A DNA stretch of 64,000 nt from an uncultured Pseudoalteromonas sp. (GTDB lineage: Bacteria; Pseudomonadota; Gammaproteobacteria; Enterobacterales; Alteromonadaceae): assembly GCA_947493455.1 (NCBI GenBank), contig CANLRB010000003.1, positions 124,001 to 188,000 of the forward strand, read 5' to 3'. The notes below the pieces were generated by a model. That model had not been told where the DNA came from and did not search any database. It saw nothing but the letters and a program-made list of their open reading frames with translations. Made by a program: the position numbers and the translations under genes. Shown piece by piece: positions 1-8,055 of this stretch (position 1 is the first letter of the stretch; every line of letters begins with the position of its first letter).

Positions 1-2
1 GG

Positions 3-503
3 AAAGAAGCAAAATATGAAGAAAAACTCCGTGCATTAATGCGTGAAGAACTGGTTAGCCTATGGCAAAGTGAACAGCCGATAATTGGTGTTTATGTTGG
101 TGATAAGCTCGCTGCTGTTGGCTGTTTAATTCATGCTACGGGGCCATTAAAAGCTGAACGATATTGGCATTGGCGGTTAAAGTCGATGTTGACCGCTGGT
201 TATATCACAACGAATCAATTAATTAAAAAAGAAAAAGTGCTGCGCGAAGCGATGTCGCCATTAGGGGCATATAGCTATTTAAGTCTCTTTGCCGTTGACC
301 CACATAATCAAAAGGTTGGGTTAGCAAGATACTTGTTACGCGCTATTGATGATGTTTGTAGGCAGAGCCAAAGTTCTGGTTGCGCTGTATTTGTAACGCA
401 AAATCAACTCACCCCACTATTTGAAAGCGAGGGTTATCAAGTAAAGTCACAGATTAGCTTTGAACATATTCCCGGTGCGCTTTTATTTAAATCGGTCGAT
501 TAG
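3..503 (+). CDS. GNAT-family N-acetyltransferase (5' end outside window)
   Basis: C-terminal part of a protein resembling GCN5-related N-acetyltransferases, which move an acetyl group from acetyl-CoA to an amine. The frame is open from base 3, so the true start lies upstream; the ATG at 39 is probably internal. The stretch YSYLSLFAVDPHNQKVGLARYLL fits the beta4/acetyl-CoA-binding loop (consensus Q/R-x-x-G-x-G/A), here with KVGLAR. A later segment with VTQNQ and FESEGYQV resembles the usual end of the fold, where a residue is followed by GF/GY. The substrate cannot be told. A csrB-like RNA gene follows on the same strand. The family is fairly sure, the role unknown. Confidence 0.65.
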   Translation, partial: KEAKYEEKLRALMREELVSLWQSEQPIIGVYVGDKLAAVGCLIHATGPLKAERYWHWRLKSMLTAGYITTNQLIKKEKVLREAMSPLGAYSYLSLFAVDPHNQKVGLARYLLRAIDDVCRQSQSSGCAVFVTQNQLTPLFESEGYQVKSQISFEHIPGALLFKSVD

Positions 504-522
504 TCCTCTTTGCCGCGTTTGA

Positions 523-540
523 TGTGCGAAATATCGCACA
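523..540. promoter_or_regulatory. Probable UvrY/GacA-type activator box upstream of csrB-like RNA
   Basis: The 18-bp palindrome TGTGCGAAATATCGCACA has 6-bp arms and a 6-bp centre, the same layout as the response-regulator box TGTAAG-N6-CTTACA that UvrY/GacA/VarA binds upstream of csrB-type genes. It lies about 170 bp upstream of the predicted csrB start, similar to the far-upstream site known in E. coli. The arms extend to 9 bp (521-542). No T-run follows, so it is a poor terminator for the acetyltransferase gene. Confidence 0.6.
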
Positions 541-667
541 TCAATGTGGGTCATTGCATTAATAAGCGTAATCAGATTCGACAAACACTACTTAACGTAT
601 TAAAAAATAAGCATAAAGTAATTATTGCCAAAATTTGACGTAAAACTAATTGCACAAACTAGCTAGT

Positions 668-697
668 TTGCAGTTTGAATTTGTTTAAACTTATATA
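668..697 (+). promoter_or_regulatory. Sigma70-type promoter of csrB-like RNA
   Basis: TTGCAG (668-673) and TATATA (692-697) are separated by 18 bp. This places the transcription start near 703-705, just before the first GGA motif of the RNA. Confidence 0.55.
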
Positions 698-703
698 CAT
701 CAG

Positions 704-1099
704 GACGAGGCAGTGACATGACGTTAACTGAAAAGCCAAGGAAATGGAAAAAGGCGCGCATTAGGATAATGCAAAAGGAATAAAAGGATTTATAGGATAA
801 AAGGACAAGGAAGCACGGACGATAGAGCACTAAATGAGTTAGTGTGTTAAATGGACATGAATAGGGATATGTCACAGGATGTGATAGGAATCATTAAGGT
901 TGATGAGAACACACGGAAAGGCTAGGAGCAAAAGGATACTTCAGGAAGAAGTTAGGAACGAGGACATGGATAGCAAAGGGTATCAGGATGGTTATCCTAC
1001 TGGGATGTAAAGGAAATCACTGTTGGCCAATGGAATGACCAAATGTACAGGGAAAAAGACACCATTTGAGGCGCGACTTAGGTTGCGCCTTAACTTTTT
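704..1099 (+). ncRNA. csrB: CsrB/RsmZ-type regulatory RNA that sequesters CsrA
   Basis: A roughly 395-nt stretch without a convincing reading frame holds 26 GGA triplets, 17 of them in AGGA, far more than the surrounding DNA. Many sit in short hairpin contexts or singly between A-rich linkers, the hallmark of CsrB-family RNAs, whose GGA motifs bind the translational regulator CsrA and so relieve repression of its targets. A promoter lies just upstream and a GC-rich hairpin with a U-run ends the transcript. Length, promoter, upstream palindrome and terminator all agree with csrB of other gammaproteobacteria. Short open frames overlapping it are almost surely spurious. csrA is not in this window. 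Confidence 0.85.
1069..1099 (+). terminator. Rho-independent terminator of csrB-like RNA
   Basis: Nine-base-pair stem (AGGCGCGAC with GTTGCGCCT, one G-U pair) with a TTAG loop, followed by TTAACTTTTT. Confidence 0.85.
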
Positions 1100-1124
1100 G
1101 TGGCGTTATCTATCAATATTGATA

Positions 1125-1424
1125 TTAAATTTTATGTGGTGGTATATCAGCTTTGACGAGACGAATGTCTTGCAAGTACAGTATGCCAGTATAACTATCT
1201 TGCCCTGTACTTGAAAACTCAAAACTAAACTCGGTTTTAAAACCTGGTTTTCCATTATTTAAAATTGCAATTCTGCGCTTTATACGCGCTACAGACAGCA
1301 GTTGAACATTGAGTTTGTCACATTGCCTTGATGCATGTTCTTTTGCTGATTCGGCTATCTTGCGGTCATGCCATATCCCGAAGAGTAACCCACCTGTAAC
1401 TAATAAAATCCAAATTGTCGTCAT
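1125..1424 (-). CDS. DUF3301 family small membrane-anchored protein
   Basis: A 99-residue protein with one N-terminal hydrophobic segment (about residues 2-20, IWILLVTGGLLFGIW) followed by a soluble domain with a conserved Cys (RQCDKLNVQLL), a basic ARIKRRIAI stretch and FSFEFSSTGQDSYTGILYL. This pattern matches the DUF3301 family of gammaproteobacteria, whose function is unknown. The start ATG overlaps the stop of the upstream DUF3549 gene by four bases (ATGA), so the two are translationally coupled. Its 3' end faces the csrB-like RNA gene about 25 bp away. Confidence 0.75.
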   Translation of the reverse strand: MTTIWILLVTGGLLFGIWHDRKIAESAKEHASRQCDKLNVQLLSVARIKRRIAILNNGKPGFKTEFSFEFSSTGQDSYTGILYLQDIRLVKADIPPHKI

Positions 1425-2443
1425 GATGAAAATAACTGCCCAATAGCTTTTGATAGCACGTCGCTGCGTGATTGATCTCTGAGTAAAGCTAAAACATGGG
1501 GGCGGGTCACGTCAATTGCAACTAAATCGGCAAAAATTCCTGCGAAAACGTCACTGCTTTGAGTGGTTGAAACTATTTCAAAATAGTCTGACATATGAGG
1601 AACAAGTGATATCCAGCAGCGCCCTGCTAATGTCATTAAGATATTTAAATCAAGTAATTGGGGATGTTTTAGCAAGCTTGTGATTATGTCATCAACTAAG
1701 CCTTGCGCTTTTGAGCTCGCAATCATACGTAAAAAGTATGTCAATTTGCCAATATCTTCGGTCGATATCGCATGTTTAATCTGTGTGATAAGCGCTTCTG
1801 TTAATGGGACATCGATTGAGACATGTTCAAGCATCGCGCTGAGAGGATTTAGTACTTCGTCTGGTAACTGTGGCAACGCGTTAATTAAGTGGCTTTGGTT
1901 TTCGTCAGAAAGACGAAACGCAAAGTCTGCCAGTCCTTGTAACGCAACACTTGACCAGTTTTCAAAGCCTATTTTACCTGATAAGTAGAGCGCCGCATGC
2001 TCATAGTATTGTGATGCAGCTTGATTGAGCTCCACTTTCATAAGTGCATTAAATGCCGCTCGTTTGTTTGCATTGGGTGTAAATACGTAGGGGTTATTAT
2101 TGAGCTGATCACTTTTGCCATCTTGTTCTGTAAGCTGCGTACCTAGCGCTTCAAGCACTAAACTTGCAAAATGGTCACGGCTGGCACTGACTAATTTGCT
2201 TTGTTCATCAAGTGGGAATTTTAGAAACCAAATATAGGGTGTTGTCGATTCCGCTTTATTCCAAAACTGTATCGCGATAAATGCGTGTTGTTGCAGCGGG
2301 TATGGGTATGGAACATGGGTACTTTCAATCTTAGCAAAGGTTGCTTTGTCGATTTTGGTAATTTTTCGACCCATATCGAAAACACGCCATTGAGTGCCGG
2401 CATTGTTCAGTAAGTCACTAAGCGATGATAAAGAATGGGTCAT
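1421..2443 (-). CDS. DUF3549 family protein
   Basis: A 340-residue cytoplasmic protein without signal peptide or membrane segment. The N-terminal part (WRVFDMGRKITKIDKATFAKIE, then PYPYPLQQHAFIAIQFW and PYIWFLKFPLDEQ) is typical of DUF3549, a family of gammaproteobacteria with no known activity. The second half is helical and repeat-like, as in HEAT-type folds (my inference). It is the first gene of a two-gene unit with the DUF3301 gene, overlapping it by four bases. It is divergent from yqcC. Confidence 0.75.
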   Translation of the reverse strand: MTHSLSSLSDLLNNAGTQWRVFDMGRKITKIDKATFAKIESTHVPYPYPLQQHAFIAIQFWNKAESTTPYIWFLKFPLDEQSKLVSASRDHFASLVLEALGTQLTEQDGKSDQLNNNPYVFTPNANKRAAFNALMKVELNQAASQYYEHAALYLSGKIGFENWSSVALQGLADFAFRLSDENQSHLINALPQLPDEVLNPLSAMLEHVSIDVPLTEALITQIKHAISTEDIGKLTYFLRMIASSKAQGLVDDIITSLLKHPQLLDLNILMTLAGRCWISLVPHMSDYFEIVSTTQSSDVFAGIFADLVAIDVTRPHVLALLRDQSRSDVLSKAIGQLFSS

Positions 2444-2564
2444 AATAAATCCTATACGTAATATGAGCGCGGATTATAGCTATTTCAATTAAAAAAGTTA
2501 ATCTGTGTTGGACTAATTTAGAAATAAGATTAGTATTGCATGTCATTTTTTGTAAGAGGTGGAT

Positions 2565-2879
2565 ATGGCAACAGAACGAGTAAGTGAACTGTTAGATTTA
2601 CTGCAAGATGGGTTAATAAACGCAAATTGCTGGCAAGATGAGATGCCATCGCAACACGCTTTAAATTCGAAGCAGCCATTTTGTGTTGATACATTATCGT
2701 TTGAGCAATGGCTTCAATTTATTCTTATCCCTCGCTTGCGACTAATGATAGCTCAACATCAACCACTGCCAAGCAATGTTAAAATTGCGCCGATGGCGGA
2801 GCATGTTTTGTCAAACCGCACTGATGGCGCAAAAATAATTACGCTGATTGCATCGTTAGATAAGGAGTTACAATCATAA
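2565..2879 (+). CDS. yqcC: YqcC family protein (DUF446)
   Basis: Small acidic protein (104 residues from the ATG at 2565) of the YqcC/DUF446 family, function unknown. The ATG at 2565 is preferred to an in-frame GTG at 2559 because the Shine-Dalgarno sequence AAGAGG (2554-2559) overlaps the GTG but is well spaced for the ATG. The stop overlaps the start of truC (TAATG), so the two are coupled. yqcC, truC and yqcA stand together in E. coli too, which supports all three calls. Confidence 0.8.
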   Translation: MATERVSELLDLLQDGLINANCWQDEMPSQHALNSKQPFCVDTLSFEQWLQFILIPRLRLMIAQHQPLPSNVKIAPMAEHVLSNRTDGAKIITLIASLDKELQS

Positions 2880-3637
2880 TGGTCCCTGAAGAACTTGATG
2901 TTATTTTTCAAGATGACTATTTGGTTGCAGTCAATAAGCCGTCAGGCTTATTAGTCCATCGCTCGTTTTTAGATAAGCACGAGACCCGCTTTGCAATGCA
3001 AACCGTTAGGGACCAAATAGGACAACATGTATTTCCGGTGCATCGACTAGATCGCCCGACATCGGGCGTGTTACTTTTTGCTCTTGATTCGAATACTGCA
3101 CGTCAAATGTCAGAGCTATTTGCGTCATCAACTATTTATAAACGCTATTTAGCGGTCACTCGAGGGTTTGCACCTGGCTCAGTGACGGTTGATAAGCCGC
3201 TTAAGTATCAGCATGATAAAATTGCCGATAAATTCTCAAATGATGATAAGGAACCGCAACAAGCGACAACAGCGTTCCGTTGTTTAAATACGGCGAGTTT
3301 TGACCATGCAGTGGGTAAATACCCATCAGTACGATATTCATTGGTTGAATGTGTACCGACGACGGGACGTAAGCATCAAATCAGGCGGCATCTGAATCAT
3401 ATTAATCATCCAATTTTAAACGATGTAAATCACGGTGATAATACTCAAAACCACTTTTTCGCGACGCATTTTGGCATATCCCGATTGCTGTTAATGGCGC
3501 AAACAATGTCATTTGACCATCCTGTTACTGGGGAAACGCTTCAGTTGCAGGCGGATTTGGGTAGCGAAATGCTTGAATTGTTTGAGAAAATGGGCTGGGA
3601 AAACAATGAAGAGGCTTATCGATTGTTGCCAGATTAG
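2879..3637 (+). CDS. truC: tRNA pseudouridine(65) synthase TruC
   Basis: Isomerises uridine 65 in the acceptor/T-stem region of certain tRNAs to pseudouridine. The 252-residue protein is of the RluA family: motif I NKPSGLLVHRS at about 19-29, then the catalytic motif HRLDRPTSGVLLFAL with the nucleophilic aspartate at about residue 58, and GRKHQIRRHLNHINHPI near 163-180. Length is normal. It sits between yqcC and yqcA, as in Enterobacteria, and begins within the yqcC stop codon. Confidence 0.92.
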   Translation: MVPEELDVIFQDDYLVAVNKPSGLLVHRSFLDKHETRFAMQTVRDQIGQHVFPVHRLDRPTSGVLLFALDSNTARQMSELFASSTIYKRYLAVTRGFAPGSVTVDKPLKYQHDKIADKFSNDDKEPQQATTAFRCLNTASFDHAVGKYPSVRYSLVECVPTTGRKHQIRRHLNHINHPILNDVNHGDNTQNHFFATHFGISRLLLMAQTMSFDHPVTGETLQLQADLGSEMLELFEKMGWENNEEAYRLLPD

Positions 3638-3678
3638 ACTATAGTTAGAAGACTTTGTTAACTTTGGTTGGAAAATAG

Positions 3679-4125
3679 ATGCGTAAAATAAGTCTATTTG
3701 TCGGCAGTGTGTATGGTGGCGCTGAACAATTAGCTGACACTCTTAAAAAAGAAATAGAACAGGCTGGTTTAAAGGCTGAACTTTATTTACCGGGCACAGT
3801 GAGTGATATAATTAGCAGTGATATTGTGCTTATTGTCACATCGACAACGGGACAAGGGGATATACCGAGTGAATTGGAAGCGGTCTTTTTGGGGCTAAAA
3901 GAGCTATCTCCGACGCTGAGTAATAAGCCGTATGGGGTTATTGCACTCGGTGATAGCAGTTATGTTGATTCATTTTGTGGTGCTGGCAAACAATTCGCAG
4001 CATTACTGAGTCAATTGCAAGCGAATCCGTTAGCGGACACGTTATTGATTGACGCAATGGAAAATTTTGAGCCAGAGCCTGTTGCTGTGCCCTGGCTAAA
4101 ACGTGTTTTGGCTAAGTTAGTCTAG
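3679..4125 (+). CDS. yqcA: Flavodoxin YqcA
   Basis: A 148-residue short-chain flavodoxin of the YqcA/MioC type, a soluble FMN-binding electron carrier. The phosphate-binding loop GSVYGGAEQLADTL is near residue 9; the STTGQGDIPSEL and ALGDSSYVDSFCGAGKQF segments wrap the flavin. The partner enzyme is not known from sequence. It is 41 bp behind truC, probably in one transcript. Its last nine bases overlap the 3' end of the convergent DUF2069 gene. Confidence 0.88.
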   Translation: MRKISLFVGSVYGGAEQLADTLKKEIEQAGLKAELYLPGTVSDIISSDIVLIVTSTTGQGDIPSELEAVFLGLKELSPTLSNKPYGVIALGDSSYVDSFCGAGKQFAALLSQLQANPLADTLLIDAMENFEPEPVAVPWLKRVLAKLV

Positions 4126-4551
4126 TTTGTCGTTTTCAAATGACGCTTTTTCTTGTGCTAGTTCATCTTTTAGCTTACGTATTTTTAAGCCTAACTCTTG
4201 CCCGCGATAACGTGCATAATAGGTACAACCGATGAACATACACGAAGCAAAAACTAATTCTAGAAGCACAAACAGGAGTTCGTCAGGTGATATCCAAAGC
4301 AAGGTGAATCCATGCATAAAATAGATGATGACAACGAAATTTGCCCATGCATAGGTGTACGGTTTATCACGAATAATACCGTATAGCGGTAATAGCAAAG
4401 GTGCGATGTACAGAGTAAAAATAAAGCCTAGGCTATGATTCTCACGCGGCGAGAGCACGAACAACCAAAGCGGCATCAGTATTAATAAACCAAAGTAACC
4501 TATTAATGCGATGGTTTGAAATCGTTTTGTGATTGGCTTTTTATCAGTCAT
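4117..4551 (-). CDS. DUF2069 family inner-membrane protein
   Basis: A 144-residue protein with four hydrophobic segments (about residues 13-32, 43-58, 68-86 and 90-110) and a charged C-terminal tail (KIRKLKDELAQEKASFENDK), probably cytoplasmic and coiled. It matches the DUF2069 family, function unknown. Its start overlaps the end of wrbA by eight bases, so it is the last gene of an arsC-wrbA-DUF2069 operon downstream of bepA. Confidence 0.75.
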   Translation of the reverse strand: MTDKKPITKRFQTIALIGYFGLLILMPLWLFVLSPRENHSLGFIFTLYIAPLLLPLYGIIRDKPYTYAWANFVVIIYFMHGFTLLWISPDELLFVLLELVFASCMFIGCTYYARYRGQELGLKIRKLKDELAQEKASFENDKLD

Positions 4552-5098
4552 AGTGCCTATTAATATGTTTCGTTAATCGTTTAGCAAGTGAGATGCATAA
4601 TGTGCGTTCGTCACTACTTAGTTTTACGGTATTGGTAATACCTGATACATGACTGGCACCGTACGGAGAACCGCCTGTGGTGGTTTTATTTAGCTCAGGT
4701 ACGTCGTAAGGGATCCCCATTAGCAACATACCGTGATGCAATAATGGCAGTGCCATGCCGAGCAAGGTCGTTTCGTTACCGCCATGCATACTGCTCGATG
4801 ACGTAAACACGCAGGCTGGTTTATCTATGAGATGACCTTTTAGCCAAGTTTCACTGGTGGAATCCCAAAATGATTTGGCGATGCCCGGCATCATGCCAAA
4901 TCTTGTTGGGCAGCCAAACGCTAAACCATCGCACTGCTTTAAGTCATCGAGCGAAACAACGATATCGTCATCACTTTGTTGCTCAAACGTACGAAGTAAC
5001 ACTTCCAAGCCATTCGCTTGTGCAATTTCGGCAATTTCATGGGCCATATTGGCAACCGATCCGGTCCGCGAATGATAGAGTACCAATAATGTACGCAT
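4544..5098 (-). CDS. wrbA: NAD(P)H:quinone oxidoreductase, WrbA family
   Basis: A 184-residue flavodoxin-like protein with the FMN loop YHSRTGSVANMAHEIA (about 8-23), the FGCPTRFGMMPGIAKSFWDST segment and a VFTSSSSMHGGNETTLL segment, all typical of WrbA, which reduces quinones by two electrons with NAD(P)H. It is slightly shorter than E. coli WrbA (198). The stop of arsC and its ATG are adjacent, and its own end overlaps the DUF2069 gene. Confidence 0.85.
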   Translation of the reverse strand: MRTLLVLYHSRTGSVANMAHEIAEIAQANGLEVLLRTFEQQSDDDIVVSLDDLKQCDGLAFGCPTRFGMMPGIAKSFWDSTSETWLKGHLIDKPACVFTSSSSMHGGNETTLLGMALPLLHHGMLLMGIPYDVPELNKTTTGGSPYGASHVSGITNTVKLSSDERTLCISLAKRLTKHINRHYD

Positions 5099-5445
5099 TA
5101 TATTATGGCAAGCACGTTTTCTGGTGGGCGGCCAATCGCTGCTTTATTTTTGTTCACAACAATTGGGCGTTCTATCAGCTTTGGGTTTTCGACCATTGCA
5201 TTGATTAACGTTGTTTCGTCAGAGACATCTTTTAAGTTCAGTGATTTATAGATATCTTCTTTTGTACGCATCATATCACGAACACTTGCAACACTCAGTA
5301 ACTTGGCAAGCGTTTCTATATCACTTGCTGAAAGGGGAGTTTTTAAGTATTCAACGATTTCGGCATTAACGCCATTCTCATTAAGTAGTTCAAGTGTTTG
5401 GCGAGACTTAGAACAACGCGGGTTGTGATAAATTTTAATTGTCAT
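5098..5445 (-). CDS. arsC: Glutaredoxin-coupled arsenate reductase family protein (ArsC/YfgD)
   Basis: A 115-residue thioredoxin-fold protein of the ArsC family. The N-terminal KIYHNPRCSKSRQTLELL carries the single catalytic cysteine (about residue 11), and RPIVVNKNKAAIGRPPENV contains the family's substrate-binding arginines. In E. coli the equivalent gene yfgD lies next to bepA (yfgC), as here. It may reduce arsenate with glutathione, but no arsenic regulator or pump is nearby, so a detoxifying role is not shown. Confidence 0.85.
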   Translation of the reverse strand: MTIKIYHNPRCSKSRQTLELLNENGVNAEIVEYLKTPLSASDIETLAKLLSVASVRDMMRTKEDIYKSLNLKDVSDETTLINAMVENPKLIERPIVVNKNKAAIGRPPENVLAII

Positions 5446-5496
5446 AACATTTCAATTTTGTAAATTTTGCTTATTGTACTGGCGCGTTTAATTAAA

Positions 5497-6945
5497 TTAA
5501 AGTTTTGCGAGCTCTTTTTGTAACAAGCGATATTGTTTGAGTCTCGCTTTTAACCGTTTTTGTTTAATCTCTTCATCTTCTTCGATGTTATTGAGCGCCT
5601 TTTGAATTTCAGAAGAAGCCTGTGCGTAAGCGCCAAAATCTCCGTATATGCTTGCGCGCATTTCATGATATGCCGATTTGTTTTTTTGCTGTTTATAAGT
5701 TTGTGCCATCAAATCTTTGGCAAGGGCGTTATCTGGTTTATCGAGTAGATAGTATTTTAGTAAACGTTCAGCCAAATCTAATTTACCCGCGGTAATAGCT
5801 GCATTTGCATAATTAAGCGTGATCACCTGGTTATTGGGTTTTAATTGATATTGCTCTTGCAGTAAAGCAAGCGCTGAATCAAATTTCTTTTGCCCTAATA
5901 ATAAGTCGGTGTAAGTATCAACAAAAAATAAATTATTTGGTTGTGATTTTAGCAGCGGCATTAAAATGCTTTCGGCTTCATCAAATTTCTTTTGGTCGAC
6001 CAAGGAAATTGCTAAACCATATTGCGCCGCCGTCTTTTGGCCCAATTGATTAGTACGTAGGTATTTTCTAAATTGAGCTTCCGCTTGTTCAGAGTTACCT
6101 GAATAACGTGCAACGACACGACTTTTGGCGAAGAAAAAATCAGCAGATGACTCGATAAAACGTTCAGGGTATTGCATTGCACGCATGCGAACATCGGATA
6201 CACGGCTATCGGGCAGCGGGTGAGTGAGCAAAAAAACAGGCGGTTTTGGGCTGTGACGGACTTGATCGGACAACTTGGATAAAAATTCACTGGACGCCCT
6301 TGGATCAAATCCAGCTGCTTGCAGCGTTTTCATACCAATTCGGTCTGACTCTTGTTCAGCGCCACGACTATGTGACAGTTGGCTAAATTGCGCTTGAGTT
6401 TGATTAGCAGCAATAATTGCCATGCCTGCATCGGGCGCTACAATTGTCGCGAGAATACCGGCAATCATTCCAGCAATAGTAAGTCCTTGATTATCGCTTC
6501 GTTGTTGTAAACGGCGCGCTAAATGGCGTTGTGTTACGTGGGCAATTTCATGACCGAGCACCGATGCAAATTGGCTTTCATTGTCGGCGTTTAGCATCAA
6601 ACCTGTGTGCACACCGACATGGCCGCCATAAAACGCAAATGCATTGATTTCGTTGTTACCAATCCAAAAAAATTCGAATGGAAATCGTACATCATCCGCA
6701 TGTGCCACGAGTCTGTTTCCTAAACTCGATAAATATTCATCTAAAAGAGGATCCTTAATGACATTTGATGAACCGCGAATTTTCATCATCATTACGTCAC
6801 CTACAGCACGTTCCTTTTCGATAGGGAGTGCCTGTATCGCGGAAGTGCCTAAATCGGGTAACTTAAAACTTGCATGAGAGACGAATGGTAATGATAGAGC
6901 AAAGGCAAAACAAATTGCTTTCGCTCGAAGCTTGTGTAACGACAT
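5497..6945 (-). CDS. bepA: Beta-barrel assembly-enhancing protease BepA (M48)
   Basis: A 482-residue periplasmic zinc protease/chaperone that assists or degrades outer-membrane proteins such as LptD. A signal peptide covers about residues 1-26 (ending PFVSHA). The M48 motif HEIAH is at 132-136, and the third zinc ligand falls in RGAEQESDRIG near 199. The C-terminal third (about 285-450) is a run of TPR helices, as in E. coli BepA (487 residues). The upstream gene ends 1 bp before its ATG and its Shine-Dalgarno sequence lies inside that gene, so the two are coupled. Confidence 0.92.
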   Translation of the reverse strand: MSLHKLRAKAICFAFALSLPFVSHASFKLPDLGTSAIQALPIEKERAVGDVMMMKIRGSSNVIKDPLLDEYLSSLGNRLVAHADDVRFPFEFFWIGNNEINAFAFYGGHVGVHTGLMLNADNESQFASVLGHEIAHVTQRHLARRLQQRSDNQGLTIAGMIAGILATIVAPDAGMAIIAANQTQAQFSQLSHSRGAEQESDRIGMKTLQAAGFDPRASSEFLSKLSDQVRHSPKPPVFLLTHPLPDSRVSDVRMRAMQYPERFIESSADFFFAKSRVVARYSGNSEQAEAQFRKYLRTNQLGQKTAAQYGLAISLVDQKKFDEAESILMPLLKSQPNNLFFVDTYTDLLLGQKKFDSALALLQEQYQLKPNNQVITLNYANAAITAGKLDLAERLLKYYLLDKPDNALAKDLMAQTYKQQKNKSAYHEMRASIYGDFGAYAQASSEIQKALNNIEEDEEIKQKRLKARLKQYRLLQKELAKL

Positions 6946-6946
6946 G

Positions 6947-7612
6947 TTACTCCTTTTTCAAAAAATCGTTCGCTAATAGTTGTGCCATCGCTAATTCTTC
7001 TTGGCACACGTCTTGGCTTTTTTCGGCTTGAATATAATAGTCTTTGATTGAGACACCAGATACTTTTGTAATGTTCAATTTAAGTTTTAAAAACTCTATG
7101 GTTTTATGCACTAGTTTATGTGAATGTAAGATTAACGCCTTATCTGCGTCATCGCCACGTTGAAAATAAAATTGAATAAACTTATGGAGCTGGTTAATCC
7201 GTAGTACATTTTTCATTAAATACGGATCCCACACTGTAAACTCCATAAATTTGTTTTCACTAACGTATTGGTCTATCTCTTTATCTTTGGCATACGGAAA
7301 GGCTTGGAGTTCAAAACCGCGCTCGGTAAACACCTGATAAAGTGCAATTCGTGGTTTTTGTTCGCATACAATCTCACCGCTTTTTAATTCTTCACCGCCA
7401 AGTAATCTTAAATTCCAATTGCGCTTATCGATCATGCGCTTAATTGCGTTATCAAAACCGTGATCGAGTACTCCTTCGGCTTCGCTGATTGATGAAGCAA
7501 CTAAGTGATAGAAAGGTGGGAGTTCACCCCAATTGACATAACGTTTATAGCCATTAATTTCCTTGAGCGTTGGGTTTTGCGGTAATGTTGCTCGATTTGA
7601 AGAATCAGCCAT
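6947..7612 (-). CDS. Conserved hypothetical protein upstream of bepA
   Basis: A 221-residue soluble protein that I do not recognise. It has no signal peptide or membrane helix. It is rich in charged and aromatic residues, with blocks such as YVNWGELPPFYHLVAS (about 25-40), FMEFTVWDPYLMKNVLRINQ (about 128-147) and a helical C-terminus. It ends 1 bp before the bepA start, so it is likely to be co-translated with the protease. The intergenic region to the divergent TusA-like gene (7613-7833) holds the promoters of both. Confidence 0.6.
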   Translation of the reverse strand: MADSSNRATLPQNPTLKEINGYKRYVNWGELPPFYHLVASSISEAEGVLDHGFDNAIKRMIDKRNWNLRLLGGEELKSGEIVCEQKPRIALYQVFTERGFELQAFPYAKDKEIDQYVSENKFMEFTVWDPYLMKNVLRINQLHKFIQFYFQRGDDADKALILHSHKLVHKTIEFLKLKLNITKVSGVSIKDYYIQAEKSQDVCQEELAMAQLLANDFLKKE

Positions 7613-7833
7613 AGTTAATCCATTTTACATAGTATTCAACAACATCATAGCGTAGCCGAGTTTGAAGACAATACCTTAAGCGAAATTGCTAACTCAGAAT
7701 CTTGTTTAGCGCTCGATGTGCAATATGCGATAAAAAATAAGTACTACATTGATTTTAGCATACTAATGGTTGAGTTTCTTTCATACCCCAGTCGCGCTAG
7801 AATAACGGTAAACTAGTCTTGTGCGTTTGAAAA

Positions 7834-8055
7834 ATGGTCGAGCTAACTACATACAAATGTCCAGAGCTGTTTGTTTTGTTTAAATATAATTTAAAATTGC
7901 AAACTGAATTTCCAGTTACATTTAAACTTGCTCGCGACGAATCAATCGATGATATTAAACGATTTTTAACAAAAAAAGAGTATCAGTTTGATGTCTATAA
8001 TGATTTAAACTATCAATTCGTGATCATAAAAAAGGAACCGTGTTCAGGTGTATGA
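7834..8055 (+). CDS. TusA-family-like small protein (degenerate sulfur-carrier fold)
   Basis: A 73-residue protein with the TusA/SirA/YedF outline: beta1, a CP dipeptide (YKCPELFVLFKYNLK, Cys about residue 9), a central acidic segment and a final strand YQFVIIKKE. In TusA the cysteine of the CP motif carries persulfide sulfur. Here the surrounding sequence is divergent, so catalytic activity is uncertain. The ATG at 7834 is the only in-frame start (a TGA lies two codons upstream) and has no clear Shine-Dalgarno sequence. It overlaps the perM start by eight bases. TusA-like genes beside perM homologues are common in gammaproteobacteria (general knowledge). Confidence 0.6.
   Translation: MVELTTYKCPELFVLFKYNLKLQTEFPVTFKLARDESIDDIKRFLTKKEYQFDVYNDLNYQFVIIKKEPCSGV

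Noticed and set aside
521-542. Hairpin after the acetyltransferase gene as its terminator
   Set aside because: No T-run follows; size, symmetry and distance fit a UvrY/GacA box better.
663-1214. Short open frames overlapping the csrB-like RNA on both strands
   Set aside because: Their composition follows the GGA-rich RNA, they lack ribosome-binding sites, and the RNA gene explains the region.
5098-5445. Arsenic-resistance operon
   Set aside because: The ArsC-like gene is in a bepA-wrbA housekeeping context with no arsR, arsB or acr3 nearby.
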